From assembly GCA_039029135.1 (NCBI GenBank), contig JBCCGT010000041.1:1-29345 (forward strand): a stretch of 29,345 nucleotides of DNA. Direction: 5' to 3'. Source of the stretch: JALZVT01 sp039029135. GTDB taxonomy: Bacteria > Pseudomonadota > Gammaproteobacteria > Pseudomonadales > Azotimanducaceae. Both the position numbers and the translations under genes were made by a program. Below, one piece after another: positions 1 to 6,955 of this stretch. The notes below the pieces were generated by a model. The model was not told the origin of the DNA. It ran no database searches and saw only the letters and a program-made list of their open reading frames with translations. How positions within the stretch are numbered: the first letter of the stretch is position 1; each line of letters begins with the position of its first letter.

Positions 1-122
1 CCGCCCCCACCCCCGGCGCGCGCCCCCCCCCCGGCCCGCGCCCCTCTCCGGGTGTTTTTGCGTCGGTCCTCCGTGTCCCACCTCCCCCCCCAACCCCCCC
101 CCCCCGACTCTGACCCCACGCT
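1..122. other. C-homopolymer-rich edge, probable low-quality contig end
   Basis: The first ~106 bases are dominated by runs of C (8 to 12 long) with almost no A, unlike anything else in the window. I see no coding potential. The pattern fits an assembly or sequencing artefact at a contig end better than biology, although a real C-rich tract cannot be excluded from sequence alone. Normal composition resumes at about 107, just downstream of the amine oxidase stop codon on the minus strand. Confidence 0.6.
107..117. repeat. ACTCTGACCCC motif, copy 1
   Basis: The 11-mer ACTCTGACCCC lies between the C-rich edge and the stop of the amine oxidase gene. The same 11-mer occurs at 3495-3505, followed by a near copy at 3508-3518. 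Read on the minus strand it is GGGGTCAGAGT. From memory, such motifs recur beside small transposases in some gammaproteobacterial genomes; that association is not shown here. Confidence 0.45.
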
Positions 123-1406
123 TTACAGCGACAACGGAGCGGCGGCTTTTCCAGCGACTAGCGCACCGATCCTTTTCACTGCGTCTCGCGCAGAGCGCGC
201 TGCCATGTGAACGCTGCCCCAGTCGTTTTGGAGCGTGTATGCGTCACCGGCAAACAGAACCTTATTGGTTCGCGCCTGAAAGAGCTGGCGAGAGGTCGAG
301 ACGCGCGCGACGTCCGCCAGATAGGCTTGGCGAATGTAGGGCTCTGCTCCCCAGTCCTGGCTGATGTGTCTGATGTAGCGCGGCGTCGCCTGGCCCTTGA
401 ACACGCGATCGAGCTCCGCCAGCACGTAAGCGCGGAGCTGGTTGTCGTCCAGCCGCTGATATTGTTCGGCCTGCTTACCTACAGCGAACAGCCCCAACAC
501 GTTCGCTTCGGTGTTTCGGCCGTACGCCGCGTCGTAGTAGACGCGCTGGCCTCTGGCGGTTTCGCTGTCTCGAAACTCCAGAAAGGTGGGATAGAACGCG
601 TCCGAGAACTCAAAGAACGCCTTGAACCCGCTCCACACGCGCGCGCGATCGACGGCGCGCAAGGCCCTATTCGACAGTCGCGGGAGAAACTCGATCGTGT
701 CGTCCTTAAGCATCTGCAGCGGGGCGGTCACGATCACATGATCGGCGCTCTCTATTCGGCCGTCGGCTAAATGCAACTGCACGTCAGAGCCACGCGAATC
801 GACGACAGTCACGGCCGCGTTCAGCTCGATTCGATCTCTGATGCCGGGCAGGATCAGCCGCTCGAAAAACTCAAACCAAGAGCCGTTTACGAACACGCGA
901 TCAGCGAACGCACGTCCGATCCGAGCAGTCTTCAGGCGCCTGCCGTTGAAGCGACCCACCGTATCGTTAGGCGCGTATCCACGCGTGGGAGTGGCAACAT
1001 CTATGCCTGGGTCATTCACAATCTCATCGAGAATGTCGACGCCGACGTGAATCCACTCACCGCCCAGGGCGATCGGAAAGTCGGTGAAGCCCGTGTCGTG
1101 GCGGATGCGTCCGCCAATGCGGCCAGATGCCTCATAAACCGAAACGTTCACGCCTAGCTGCCGCAGTTGGTGGGTGGCGGTCATGCCAGCCGGACCGGCG
1201 CCAACGATGATGACGCGTGTGCTCGCAGCCTGTTGGAGCGCTGCATTGGTGATCGAAGGGTCTGGCACGACGGTGCTGGCGCCGCGCTCCTCCGCCACTT
1301 CGGCTGCCGAACAAGCCGCATTGCCTATCAGTCCAATGGATGCACCTGCCAAGCCAATGCTGCGGCTCGTTGACAGGAACTGCCTTCGGTTGGGTGTACT
1401 ACTCAT
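123..1406 (-). CDS. Tat-exported FAD-dependent amine oxidase (flavin monoamine oxidase family)
   Basis: Predicted 427-aa flavoprotein of the amine oxidase family, which oxidises amines to imines or aldehydes using FAD and oxygen; the substrate is unknown. A twin-arginine signal (NRRQFL, residues 6-11) precedes a hydrophobic stretch to about residue 33, so export in folded form is likely. The FAD-binding dinucleotide motif GAGPAG lies at 69-74, followed by the acidic end YEASGRIGGR at 91-100. The C-terminal FAD-contacting FAGD segment is at about 385-388. The ATG has a good ribosome site (GGGAG) just upstream, and the reading frame is intact. It is transcribed divergently from the TetR-type gene at 1592, and the shared intergenic region holds three palindromic operators. 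I infer that the regulator controls this gene. At about 427 aa it is typical of the bacterial family. Confidence 0.88.
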   Translation of the reverse strand: MSSTPNRRQFLSTSRSIGLAGASIGLIGNAACSAAEVAEERGASTVVPDPSITNAALQQAASTRVIIVGAGPAGMTATHQLRQLGVNVSVYEASGRIGGRIRHDTGFTDFPIALGGEWIHVGVDILDEIVNDPGIDVATPTRGYAPNDTVGRFNGRRLKTARIGRAFADRVFVNGSWFEFFERLILPGIRDRIELNAAVTVVDSRGSDVQLHLADGRIESADHVIVTAPLQMLKDDTIEFLPRLSNRALRAVDRARVWSGFKAFFEFSDAFYPTFLEFRDSETARGQRVYYDAAYGRNTEANVLGLFAVGKQAEQYQRLDDNQLRAYVLAELDRVFKGQATPRYIRHISQDWGAEPYIRQAYLADVARVSTSRQLFQARTNKVLFAGDAYTLQNDWGSVHMAARSARDAVKRIGALVAGKAAAPLSL

Positions 1407-1499
1407 GATTCTCCCACGCTGACTGTCTACGGGTTTACCAATGCACGGAACGCAGCCCTCAGCTCAACGGTCGCTGCGTCGAGGTTCGGACTGCCCAAT

Positions 1500-1551
1500 C
1501 TGTCACTCGACAGCTAATCTGTCACGCGACAGGTTGCCTGTCAAGCGACAG
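1500..1551. promoter_or_regulatory. Three phased 14-bp palindromic operators
   Basis: Three copies of the inverted repeat CTGTC-N4-GACAG begin at 1500, 1519 and 1538, exactly 19 bp apart: CTGTCACTCGACAG, CTGTCACGCGACAG and CTGTCAAGCGACAG. All five-base arms are perfect and only the central bases vary. The array lies between the divergent amine oxidase and TetR-type genes, ending 40 bp before the regulator's start. The most direct reading is an operator array for the adjacent TetR-family protein. The regular pitch suggests cooperative side-by-side binding of dimers. Confidence 0.8.
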
Positions 1552-1591
1552 GCAGTCAATATGCGACGATCATCAACGGGGCCTGAATCAC

Positions 1592-2257
1592 ATGACAGTT
1601 CGTGTTTCGAGCAAGCGAGCAGAGGGCGCCAAAACTGACGCCGGTGTTCCCTCTGAGAGCGCTTCGGCCGATGCTGTGGAACTGACGGAGCGACAAAAAG
1701 AGATCGCGACTGTCGCCCGGGTACTCATTGCGACTGAGGGCTACGCAGCGCTAAGCATGCGCCGCGTTGCGAGCGAGTTGGGCATCAAACTCGCCTCGCT
1801 GCAGTATCACGTGCCTACCAAGCGCGAGCTTGTCCATCTTGCGGTGGCATACCTAAGCTTGCAGTACCGCGAGGGGCTGGAGCAGATGATCAGCACCGCA
1901 GAAACCGATCCACGAGGCGCATTGCGACGGGTATTGCAAGCGCTGTTGAGTGACGATGAAGGCGAGGACACCGTCTATCGGTTCGAGATTCAATTTCGGG
2001 CGCTGGCAGCCATCGACGAGAGCGTCAGCCCGCTCTATGAACGCTTCTGTGCAAGTTACAGCACGAACATCACCCGCTTCGTCGGCATGATTCGCCCTGA
2101 TCTGACTTCGGCGGAAAGCGCCATCCGCGCGGATTTGGTCATCGCCCTAATTGAGGGCGTGTCGATGGTGGTCGACGCGGAGCGCAGCGAGCGCATTCCT
2201 CGTAAGCGCTACTTGAAAAGGGCGCTCTCGCTCGCGGAGGAAATCATTCTCGACTGA
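1592..2257 (+). CDS. TetR-family transcriptional regulator
   Basis: Predicted 221-aa regulator with an N-terminal TetR-type helix-turn-helix at about residues 35-80 (LTERQKEIATVARVLI, then MRRVASELGIKLASLQYHV). The C-terminal helical ligand-binding half has no recognisable ligand signature. The first 30 residues are charged and precede the domain. The ATG at 1592 has only a weak ribosome site, so the true start may be slightly further in. Divergent orientation to the amine oxidase and the adjacent triple palindrome suggest autorepression and control of the oxidase, perhaps released by an amine substrate or product. The family call is firm; the target and ligand are inferred. Confidence 0.87.
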   Translation: MTVRVSSKRAEGAKTDAGVPSESASADAVELTERQKEIATVARVLIATEGYAALSMRRVASELGIKLASLQYHVPTKRELVHLAVAYLSLQYREGLEQMISTAETDPRGALRRVLQALLSDDEGEDTVYRFEIQFRALAAIDESVSPLYERFCASYSTNITRFVGMIRPDLTSAESAIRADLVIALIEGVSMVVDAERSERIPRKRYLKRALSLAEEIILD

Positions 2258-2511
2258 CCTCCTCAGCGAAGCGAGCGCCGCGAACTTCTGCGGCCACGCA
2301 TCAGAAGGCAGAGGGTCAGGGTGTAGTCAGGCTACTTAGGAGCGAGTAGTAGAGACAATCAGTACCCAATCGGACGGACACTGACTGATTAACCGAAAGC
2401 AGGCTTCGAGGACTGGAGCCACGCCGTCTGAATTCGACCCAGAACGGACAATTGCCGGATTTACGAGAAACTGAGATTCTGACCGCCGAAAAACAACAAA
2501 AAAGGGCAACT

Positions 2512-2994
2512 ATGTTCAGGTTCCTTGCTAACAGAAGATCACTTTGGATTGCCTTCGTCTCGACAATCCTTATTACGATCGCGTTCCCGGTTGCCGCGTC
2601 GATTTGGGGAATCTCCTTTATAGACGCAATGTCTGATCCGGCCGCAGTTCGGCGAGCGATTACCGATATGACTCCCGATCAGCGGGTCGTTCACGCGTGG
2701 GTCACGGCTACGCTAGATGTCGCATATCCGTTGGCATACGGTGCCTTGTTCATCGGTTCGGCCTACGCGTTTTACGAGCGTTTCGGGCGGTACATTGCGC
2801 TCCTTTTGCTCGCAGTCGTGCCTACTGATCTGTTAGAGGGCGTAGTTCAAGTATTGGCCTTGACGGATACTGCGGATTTCGTTGACGCGAAAGCAATTCT
2901 GACGCCGCTCAAAACAGGATTGTTTCTGCTCGGTTTAGTGACCACTGTCTCTGGCTGGGTGATCTGGACGGTTCGCCGGATTCGAGAACGTTAA
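2512..2994 (+). CDS. Hypothetical four-helix membrane protein
   Basis: I do not recognise a family. The 160-aa protein starts at ATG 2512, preceded by AGGG at a good spacing. An in-frame TTG at 2452 would add 20 charged residues and is less likely. Four hydrophobic segments are visible at about residues 11-35, 64-87, 93-117 and 132-154, with a soluble loop of about 25 residues after the first and a basic C-terminus (RRIRER), so it is an inner-membrane protein. Upstream, 2258-2511 shows no gene and no clear promoter. It is co-oriented with the TetR gene but 254 bp away, so it is probably a separate transcript. Confidence 0.68.
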   Translation: MFRFLANRRSLWIAFVSTILITIAFPVAASIWGISFIDAMSDPAAVRRAITDMTPDQRVVHAWVTATLDVAYPLAYGALFIGSAYAFYERFGRYIALLLLAVVPTDLLEGVVQVLALTDTADFVDAKAILTPLKTGLFLLGLVTTVSGWVIWTVRRIRER

Positions 2995-3066
2995 ACTTCG
3001 TGGGCGCGAAGTGAAAGTGTCCGATTCTGGCCGATCTGAGAAGCGCAGATTCCGCGCCTGAAACGC

Positions 3067-3375
3067 CTAGTCGACGGGCTCCGAGAATGTCTCACAGTGC
3101 CTGCCGCTCCAATTCCAGGACAGTACGCGCTCATTTTCATTCAGCACGACTGTTGCCACACAGTCAGGATGTTGAAAGAGTCCCCGCTTCCCAAAAGTCA
3201 GTACACGCCGGCCTTTCTCGTCGAGGCTCGTGACAGTTGGCGCACCCAGCTTCTTCACAACCTCGGCCTCGCTGAGCCCAACGTACTGCGTCAACCTCCC
3301 TTCGAGCGATGGTGCGGACACACAACCAAAGAGAATCGTAGCAAGGGCAAGAGGCGCGCAAACGGTTTTCATCAT
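3067..3375 (-). CDS. Small BamE/SmpA-like lipoprotein
   Basis: A 102-aa protein from the ATG at 3375, which has AGGG upstream. The frame stays open to 3465, but the extra 30 residues are arginine-rich and would bury the signal peptide. A hydrophobic signal is followed by the lipobox LFGC with the lipidated Cys at residue 18. The mature part contains GLSEAEVVKKLGAP, the helical motif typical of BamE/SmpA-fold small lipoproteins, then a beta-rich end (RRVLTFG, ATVVLN, VLSWNWSG). It is probably tethered to the outer membrane. The gene is isolated and minus-strand, so a role in the BAM complex is not implied. The fold assignment is moderate; lipoprotein status is stronger. Confidence 0.68.
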   Translation of the reverse strand: MMKTVCAPLALATILFGCVSAPSLEGRLTQYVGLSEAEVVKKLGAPTVTSLDEKGRRVLTFGKRGLFQHPDCVATVVLNENERVLSWNWSGRHCETFSEPVD

Positions 3376-3845
3376 GTCCCATTCCCTCGTCCAATAGCGT
3401 TCACTACGCAGACGCCGCTGGATCCTCAGTTTGCACTGAGGGTTCCTTCTGGCATAGGCCAACATGAAGACGGAGCCAGCAAACAGATCAGTTTACTCTG
3501 ACCCCGGACTCTGAGCCCTCAATCTGGATTCGCAGCGCTTCCCAACCGCTAGCTGCGGCCATTCGGTCTTTCTGGCCTGATTCGCTTCAGCTGGCACGAC
3601 GCTAACGGCGCGACTATAGTGCGCCCTCAAGCGGCGATCCCCCGCCCCTCAGGAGCCCGCATCCGCATGCATCGCTAACACCTCGGCGCCAGTGAATCGG
3701 TTTCGTGCCGTCTCATTGCGCGCAGGAACGTTGAGTCCCCACGAGCCCATACCACGCACCGTGGTTGAGGCACTCGGGTCCAGCGATCAAGAGCTGATCA
3801 GCCTAGCGCTGATCGCCCAAGAGCTCGCTAAAGAAAGGTGTTGTC
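3376..3845. other. Non-coding region upstream of the ABC-F gene
   Basis: A 470-bp stretch without a convincing gene. It contains the ribosome site of the minus-strand lipoprotein (about 3376-3390), the tandem ACTCTGACCCC-like motifs at 3495-3518 and the upstream region of the ABC-F gene. An open frame begins at 3692 but runs into the ABC-F gene in another frame and looks accidental. Composition shifts to markedly GC-rich DNA from about 3840 onward. Confidence 0.5.
3495..3518. repeat. ACTCTGACCCC motif, copy 2 plus near copy
   Basis: ACTCTGACCCC at 3495-3505 is identical to 107-117. It is followed after two bases by ACTCTGAGCCC (3508-3518), one mismatch away. Together with the copy at 107 it brackets the amine oxidase to lipoprotein block. 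It may be the scar or recognition sequence of a mobile element; no transposase gene is present in the window. Confidence 0.5.
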
Positions 3846-5381
3846 ATGCCCCGCAGACCCAAGCCATCGGACCCGACCGATGCCCGAACCCACGTCGCTA
3901 TCCGCGACCTCAGTTTCGCCTACGACGCGAGCGAGCGCCCGCTGTTCGCCAACGTCAGCGTGCAGCTTCCGCCGGGCTTCACCGGGGTCATCGGCGCAAA
4001 CGGCAGCGGCAAAACCACGCTGCTGCAACTGCTGTTGGGTCGGCTGCAGCCCGACGGCGGCCGCATCGAACGCCCGGAACATACCTGGTACTGCCCCCAG
4101 CGCACCGACGAGCCGCCGCAGACGCTGCGCGCGTTTCTCGACGATTGGTCGGGTGAGGCCTGCGCGCTACGCGGCAAGCTCGGCGTCGAGACCGACTGGC
4201 TCGATCGCTGGCACAGCCTGAGTCACGGCGAGCGCAAGCGCGCGCAGATTGCGCAGGCACTGTGGCGCGAACCCGATCTGCTGGCGTTGGATGAACCCAC
4301 CAACCACATCGACGCCGGGGCGCGAGATCTGTTGATCGACGCGCTCGCCCGCTATCGCGGAGTCGGCGTCATCGTCAGCCACGATCGCGAACTGCTCGAT
4401 GCGCTGGTCGCGCAGTGCGTGTGGATTGAGCCGCCCGGCGTGATCGTCACGCCCGGTAGCTACGACCGCAGCCGCGCGCTGCGCGCAGAAGCGACGGAGT
4501 CCATCGCGCGCAGCCGAGAGAAGCTGCGCAAGGAAACTCAACGCCTGCGGGAAGAGCAGGTCAGGCGCCGGCAGCGGGCGGCCGGCGAGCACGCTCGGCG
4601 CTCTAAGCGCGGCATCGATCGCGGCGATCACGATGCCAAGGAAAAAATCGACCGCGCGCGGGTGACCGACGGCGGCGCGGCCGCGCCGCTGAAGCGCATC
4701 TCGAGCGCGCTGCAGCGCAAGCAGGAAGAGTTCGACGCGACGCGAACGGCCAAGGTGCACGAGACCGGCGTCTGGCTCGAGACGACGCACTCGCAGCGTG
4801 ACTTCGTTCTGCAGGTCGACGCCGGGGCGTGCGCGCTCGACGGCCAGCGACGACTCGTGTGGCCTGCTGTTCGCATCGCAGCGCAGGATCGAATCGCCTT
4901 AGTCGGTGCCAATGGCGCCGGCAAGACCACCCTGCTCAACCGCTGGCTGGGCGACCTGAACGCGCCAGCGGAGCGCATCGTCTACCTGCCTCAGGAAATC
5001 AGCGCGCATGCATCGAGGGATCTGCTGGCACAGATTCGCGACCTACCCAACGATAAACAGGGAATGGTCTTGAGCATCGTCAGTCGGCTGAACTCGAGAC
5101 CGGATCGCCTGCTGGCGAGCGACGAGCCCAGCCCCGGCGAGGCGCGCAAGCTGCTGCTTGCACTCGGCATCCTGCGCGCGCCCCACGTGATTGTGCTGGA
5201 CGAGCCCACCAATCATCTGGACCTGCCGTCGATCGAGGCGCTGGAGGGTGCCCTGCGCAACTGCCCGTGCGCCCTGATTCTGGTGAGCCACGACGCGCGC
5301 TTCGTGAGCGCCGTCGGCGCCCGACGCTGGCCGCTCGCTGCCGAGACAGCTACCGAGGTGCGCCTGCGGCCAGACCTATGA
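3846..5381 (+). CDS. ABC-F family ATPase (ribosome-associated type)
   Basis: A 511-aa soluble protein with two ABC cassettes and no membrane segments, the ABC-F layout; family members act on the ribosome in translation or antibiotic protection. Cassette 1: Walker A GANGSGKT (50-57), signature LSHGE (125-129), Walker B LLALDEP (145-151) and switch His in SHD (178-180). An Arg/Lys/Glu-rich linker of coiled-coil character spans about 210-300. Cassette 2: Walker A GANGAGKT (354-361), Walker B VIVLDEP (448-454) and SHD (481-483), but its signature reads SPGEA (429-433) instead of LSGGE. The ATG is preceded by AAAGGTG. It converges on the zur gene with only 30 bp between stop codons. The subfamily (Uup, YheS, EttA or resistance type) cannot be fixed by eye. 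Confidence 0.88.
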   Translation: MPRRPKPSDPTDARTHVAIRDLSFAYDASERPLFANVSVQLPPGFTGVIGANGSGKTTLLQLLLGRLQPDGGRIERPEHTWYCPQRTDEPPQTLRAFLDDWSGEACALRGKLGVETDWLDRWHSLSHGERKRAQIAQALWREPDLLALDEPTNHIDAGARDLLIDALARYRGVGVIVSHDRELLDALVAQCVWIEPPGVIVTPGSYDRSRALRAEATESIARSREKLRKETQRLREEQVRRRQRAAGEHARRSKRGIDRGDHDAKEKIDRARVTDGGAAAPLKRISSALQRKQEEFDATRTAKVHETGVWLETTHSQRDFVLQVDAGACALDGQRRLVWPAVRIAAQDRIALVGANGAGKTTLLNRWLGDLNAPAERIVYLPQEISAHASRDLLAQIRDLPNDKQGMVLSIVSRLNSRPDRLLASDEPSPGEARKLLLALGILRAPHVIVLDEPTNHLDLPSIEALEGALRNCPCALILVSHDARFVSAVGARRWPLAAETATEVRLRPDL

Positions 5382-5411
5382 GACTTGCGGCCGCGTGATG
5401 TTGCTAGGCGC

Positions 5412-5921
5412 TCAGGTGCCAGCAGGTTGCGGTCTGCAGTCGCTGCACAGACCGGTAACCTCGACGACCGTGTTCACGGCGTGAAAGCCCTGCTGGTCGG
5501 TCAGCCGACCGAGCAGACTCCAGAGCTGTTTGGACTCGAGTTCGTCCGCGCGGCCGCACTCCGAGCACAGCAGGTATTGACTGTCGTGCTGATGTTCCGG
5601 GTGATCACACGCGACGTAGGCCTGCCGCGATTCGAGTCGATGCACGAGGCCGACTCTGATCAGAAAGTCGAGGTGTCGATAGACGGTCAGCGGCGCGATC
5701 TTGCGCTGCTCGCGGCGTTCCAGCTTCGCGATCAGCTCGTACGCCGACAGCGGCCGATCGTGAGAGCGCACTTCCGCGTAGGCAGCCAGACGTGCAGGCG
5801 TGAGTCGTTCACCGAGATCAGCGCACTGGTCTTCCGCCAGTCGCTGCTGGGACGCGGTCAGTCCCGGCACCCGCTTGGTCTTCGTGGTGCCCGGGGTGCG
5901 GGATCCGGCGCGACGGTTCAC
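5412..5921 (-). CDS. zur: Fur-family regulator, Zur type
   Basis: A 169-aa Fur-superfamily repressor. The DNA-binding winged helix is at about 40-105 (recognition region APLTVYRHLDFLIRVGLV). The dimerisation part has C119-x2-C122 and C159-x2-C162, the structural zinc site, and candidate regulatory ligands C105, H107, H110 and H112. This pattern fits Zur better than Fur. The N-terminus is about 30 residues longer than usual and basic. The start is GTG at 5921 with a strong GAGGAG ribosome site eight bases upstream. It follows the merC-like gene on the same strand with a 49-bp gap, so the two probably share a transcript. A palindrome upstream of merC is the likely operator, giving zinc-dependent repression of the pair. 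Confidence 0.82.
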   Translation of the reverse strand: MNRRAGSRTPGTTKTKRVPGLTASQQRLAEDQCADLGERLTPARLAAYAEVRSHDRPLSAYELIAKLERREQRKIAPLTVYRHLDFLIRVGLVHRLESRQAYVACDHPEHQHDSQYLLCSECGRADELESKQLWSLLGRLTDQQGFHAVNTVVEVTGLCSDCRPQPAGT

Positions 5922-5970
5922 CGCGGGCTCCTCATACCGTCCCAGGGTCTACCGTCGGGTCCGCAAGGAC

Positions 5971-6429
5971 TCACCCCTGTTCCACCGACGAGCGCAGCTC
6001 GCCCATCCGCGCCTGATCCTGATCCCTGCGCGCCTTCTTGTCGCGTCGCCAGCGCCAAATATGGGCGCTCGCCAGCACCGAGCCTCCGGCCAGCGTCAGC
6101 ACAGTCTCGGCGCGTTCGTTGCTGGCGAAGATCAGGGCGCTGATCAGCAGCGCGAGACCGATGACAACCAGCAGCGAAAATCGCGCGGCGCGGGAATCCG
6201 CCCAGCCTTCGAGCCACACGACGCGCAGCGATATGGGCACCGCAAACGCAACCATGACCAAATGCAGCTCGTGGGCGTCGAAACCCATGGCCGCGACCGA
6301 AAACACGGCGGCCAGCACGGGCAGGCCAAGGCAGTGCAGCACGCACAGCGAAGACAGGCCAGCCGCCAGCAGGTCCCAAGGACCCGAGCGGTCAGTCGAT
6401 CGCGGCTCGCCGCTGTGTTTGGGTGCCAT
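5971..6429 (-). CDS. MerC-domain membrane protein
   Basis: A 152-aa inner-membrane protein of the MerC type. The signature stretch LSSLCVLHCLGLPVLA (residues 25-40) places C29 and C33 in or beside the first helix, as in metal-handling MerC proteins. Three further hydrophobic segments follow (about 43-70, 84-105 and 112-125), then a highly charged cytosolic tail. The ATG has a GAGAGG ribosome site. It is the first gene of a pair with zur, and a 16-bp palindrome sits immediately upstream. MerC proteins are known for mercury uptake in mer operons, but there is no mer operon here. Zur linkage suggests zinc, or another divalent metal, as the physiological cargo; that is inference. Confidence 0.78.
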   Translation of the reverse strand: MAPKHSGEPRSTDRSGPWDLLAAGLSSLCVLHCLGLPVLAAVFSVAAMGFDAHELHLVMVAFAVPISLRVVWLEGWADSRAARFSLLVVIGLALLISALIFASNERAETVLTLAGGSVLASAHIWRWRRDKKARRDQDQARMGELRSSVEQG

Positions 6430-6446
6430 TCCCGGGTCCTCTCTTG

Positions 6447-6462
6447 ATACGTTGTAACGTAT
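6447..6462. promoter_or_regulatory. Candidate Zur box upstream of merC-zur
   Basis: ATACGTTGTAACGTAT is a palindrome with perfect 7-bp arms (ATACGTT/AACGTAT) around a 2-bp centre. It lies 18 bp upstream of the merC-like start codon and just before its ribosome site. Its GTT-N2-AAC core and spacing resemble gammaproteobacterial Zur operators (GTTATA-type palindromes). Being next to a zur gene makes autoregulation the simplest reading. The exact consensus for this organism is unknown. Confidence 0.6.
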
Positions 6463-6589
6463 TACGAATCCGCGCCAGACGCCAGCCTCAGGCGAGACGA
6501 GTTGGCAGCAGTACTCGACGAATACAGCTCTCCAAAACCCGGGTTGGACGCCGTCGCCGGCGGCAAATCGACGCGCCGCACCGCGCTAG

Positions 6590-6955
6590 TCAGTCGTCGC
6601 TGGCGGCTACCGGCAAGCCATTCGCGCGCAGGAACGTCAGCCTATCCCAGTACCCCCTCTGCAGCCTGATCAGGCCGTCCTCGACCCGAAAGAAGCCGCA
6701 GCCGCGCAGGCCCTTCGGGTCTCGCCACTCCATGATCGCCCAGTCGCCGTCGCTGAACAGATTCTCGACGATGCACACCATGGTGGCAGCGGCGAACTCG
6801 GCCTGCAGCATCGCCCGAATCGCCGCCCGGCCCACCACGGGCTCGTTGGCGACCTGATGGTTCACCGCGTCTTCGGCATACAGCGCGGCCAAGGCATCGG
6901 CGTCCGCGGCGTTGAACGCCTCGACCCATCGCTTTACGACCTCAACGGGCGCCAT
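6590..6955 (-). CDS. SnoaL-like / NTF2-fold protein
   Basis: A 121-aa protein of the SnoaL-like NTF2 fold: N-terminal helix VVKRWVEAFNAADADALAAL, then LYAEDAVNH, a helix with GRAAIRAMLQAEF, and beta strands including WAIMEWRD and GCGFFRVEDGLI. This fold includes polyketide cyclases, steroid isomerases and small hydratases; the reaction is not predictable. It is the last gene of the minus-strand set, and its ATG overlaps the end of the FAD monooxygenase by 14 bases, indicating translational coupling. It probably acts on a product of the oxygenases upstream. Confidence 0.8.
   Translation of the reverse strand: MAPVEVVKRWVEAFNAADADALAALYAEDAVNHQVANEPVVGRAAIRAMLQAEFAAATMVCIVENLFSDGDWAIMEWRDPKGLRGCGFFRVEDGLIRLQRGYWDRLTFLRANGLPVAASDD

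Noticed and set aside
1557..1570. Fourth operator copy in the next 19-bp slot
   Set aside because: Only a GCGAC half-site matches; the left arm is absent.
3692..4156. Open frame overlapping the ABC-F start, considered as a leader peptide
   Set aside because: It has no stop before the ABC-F start, no ribosome site, and runs in another frame through a conserved cassette.
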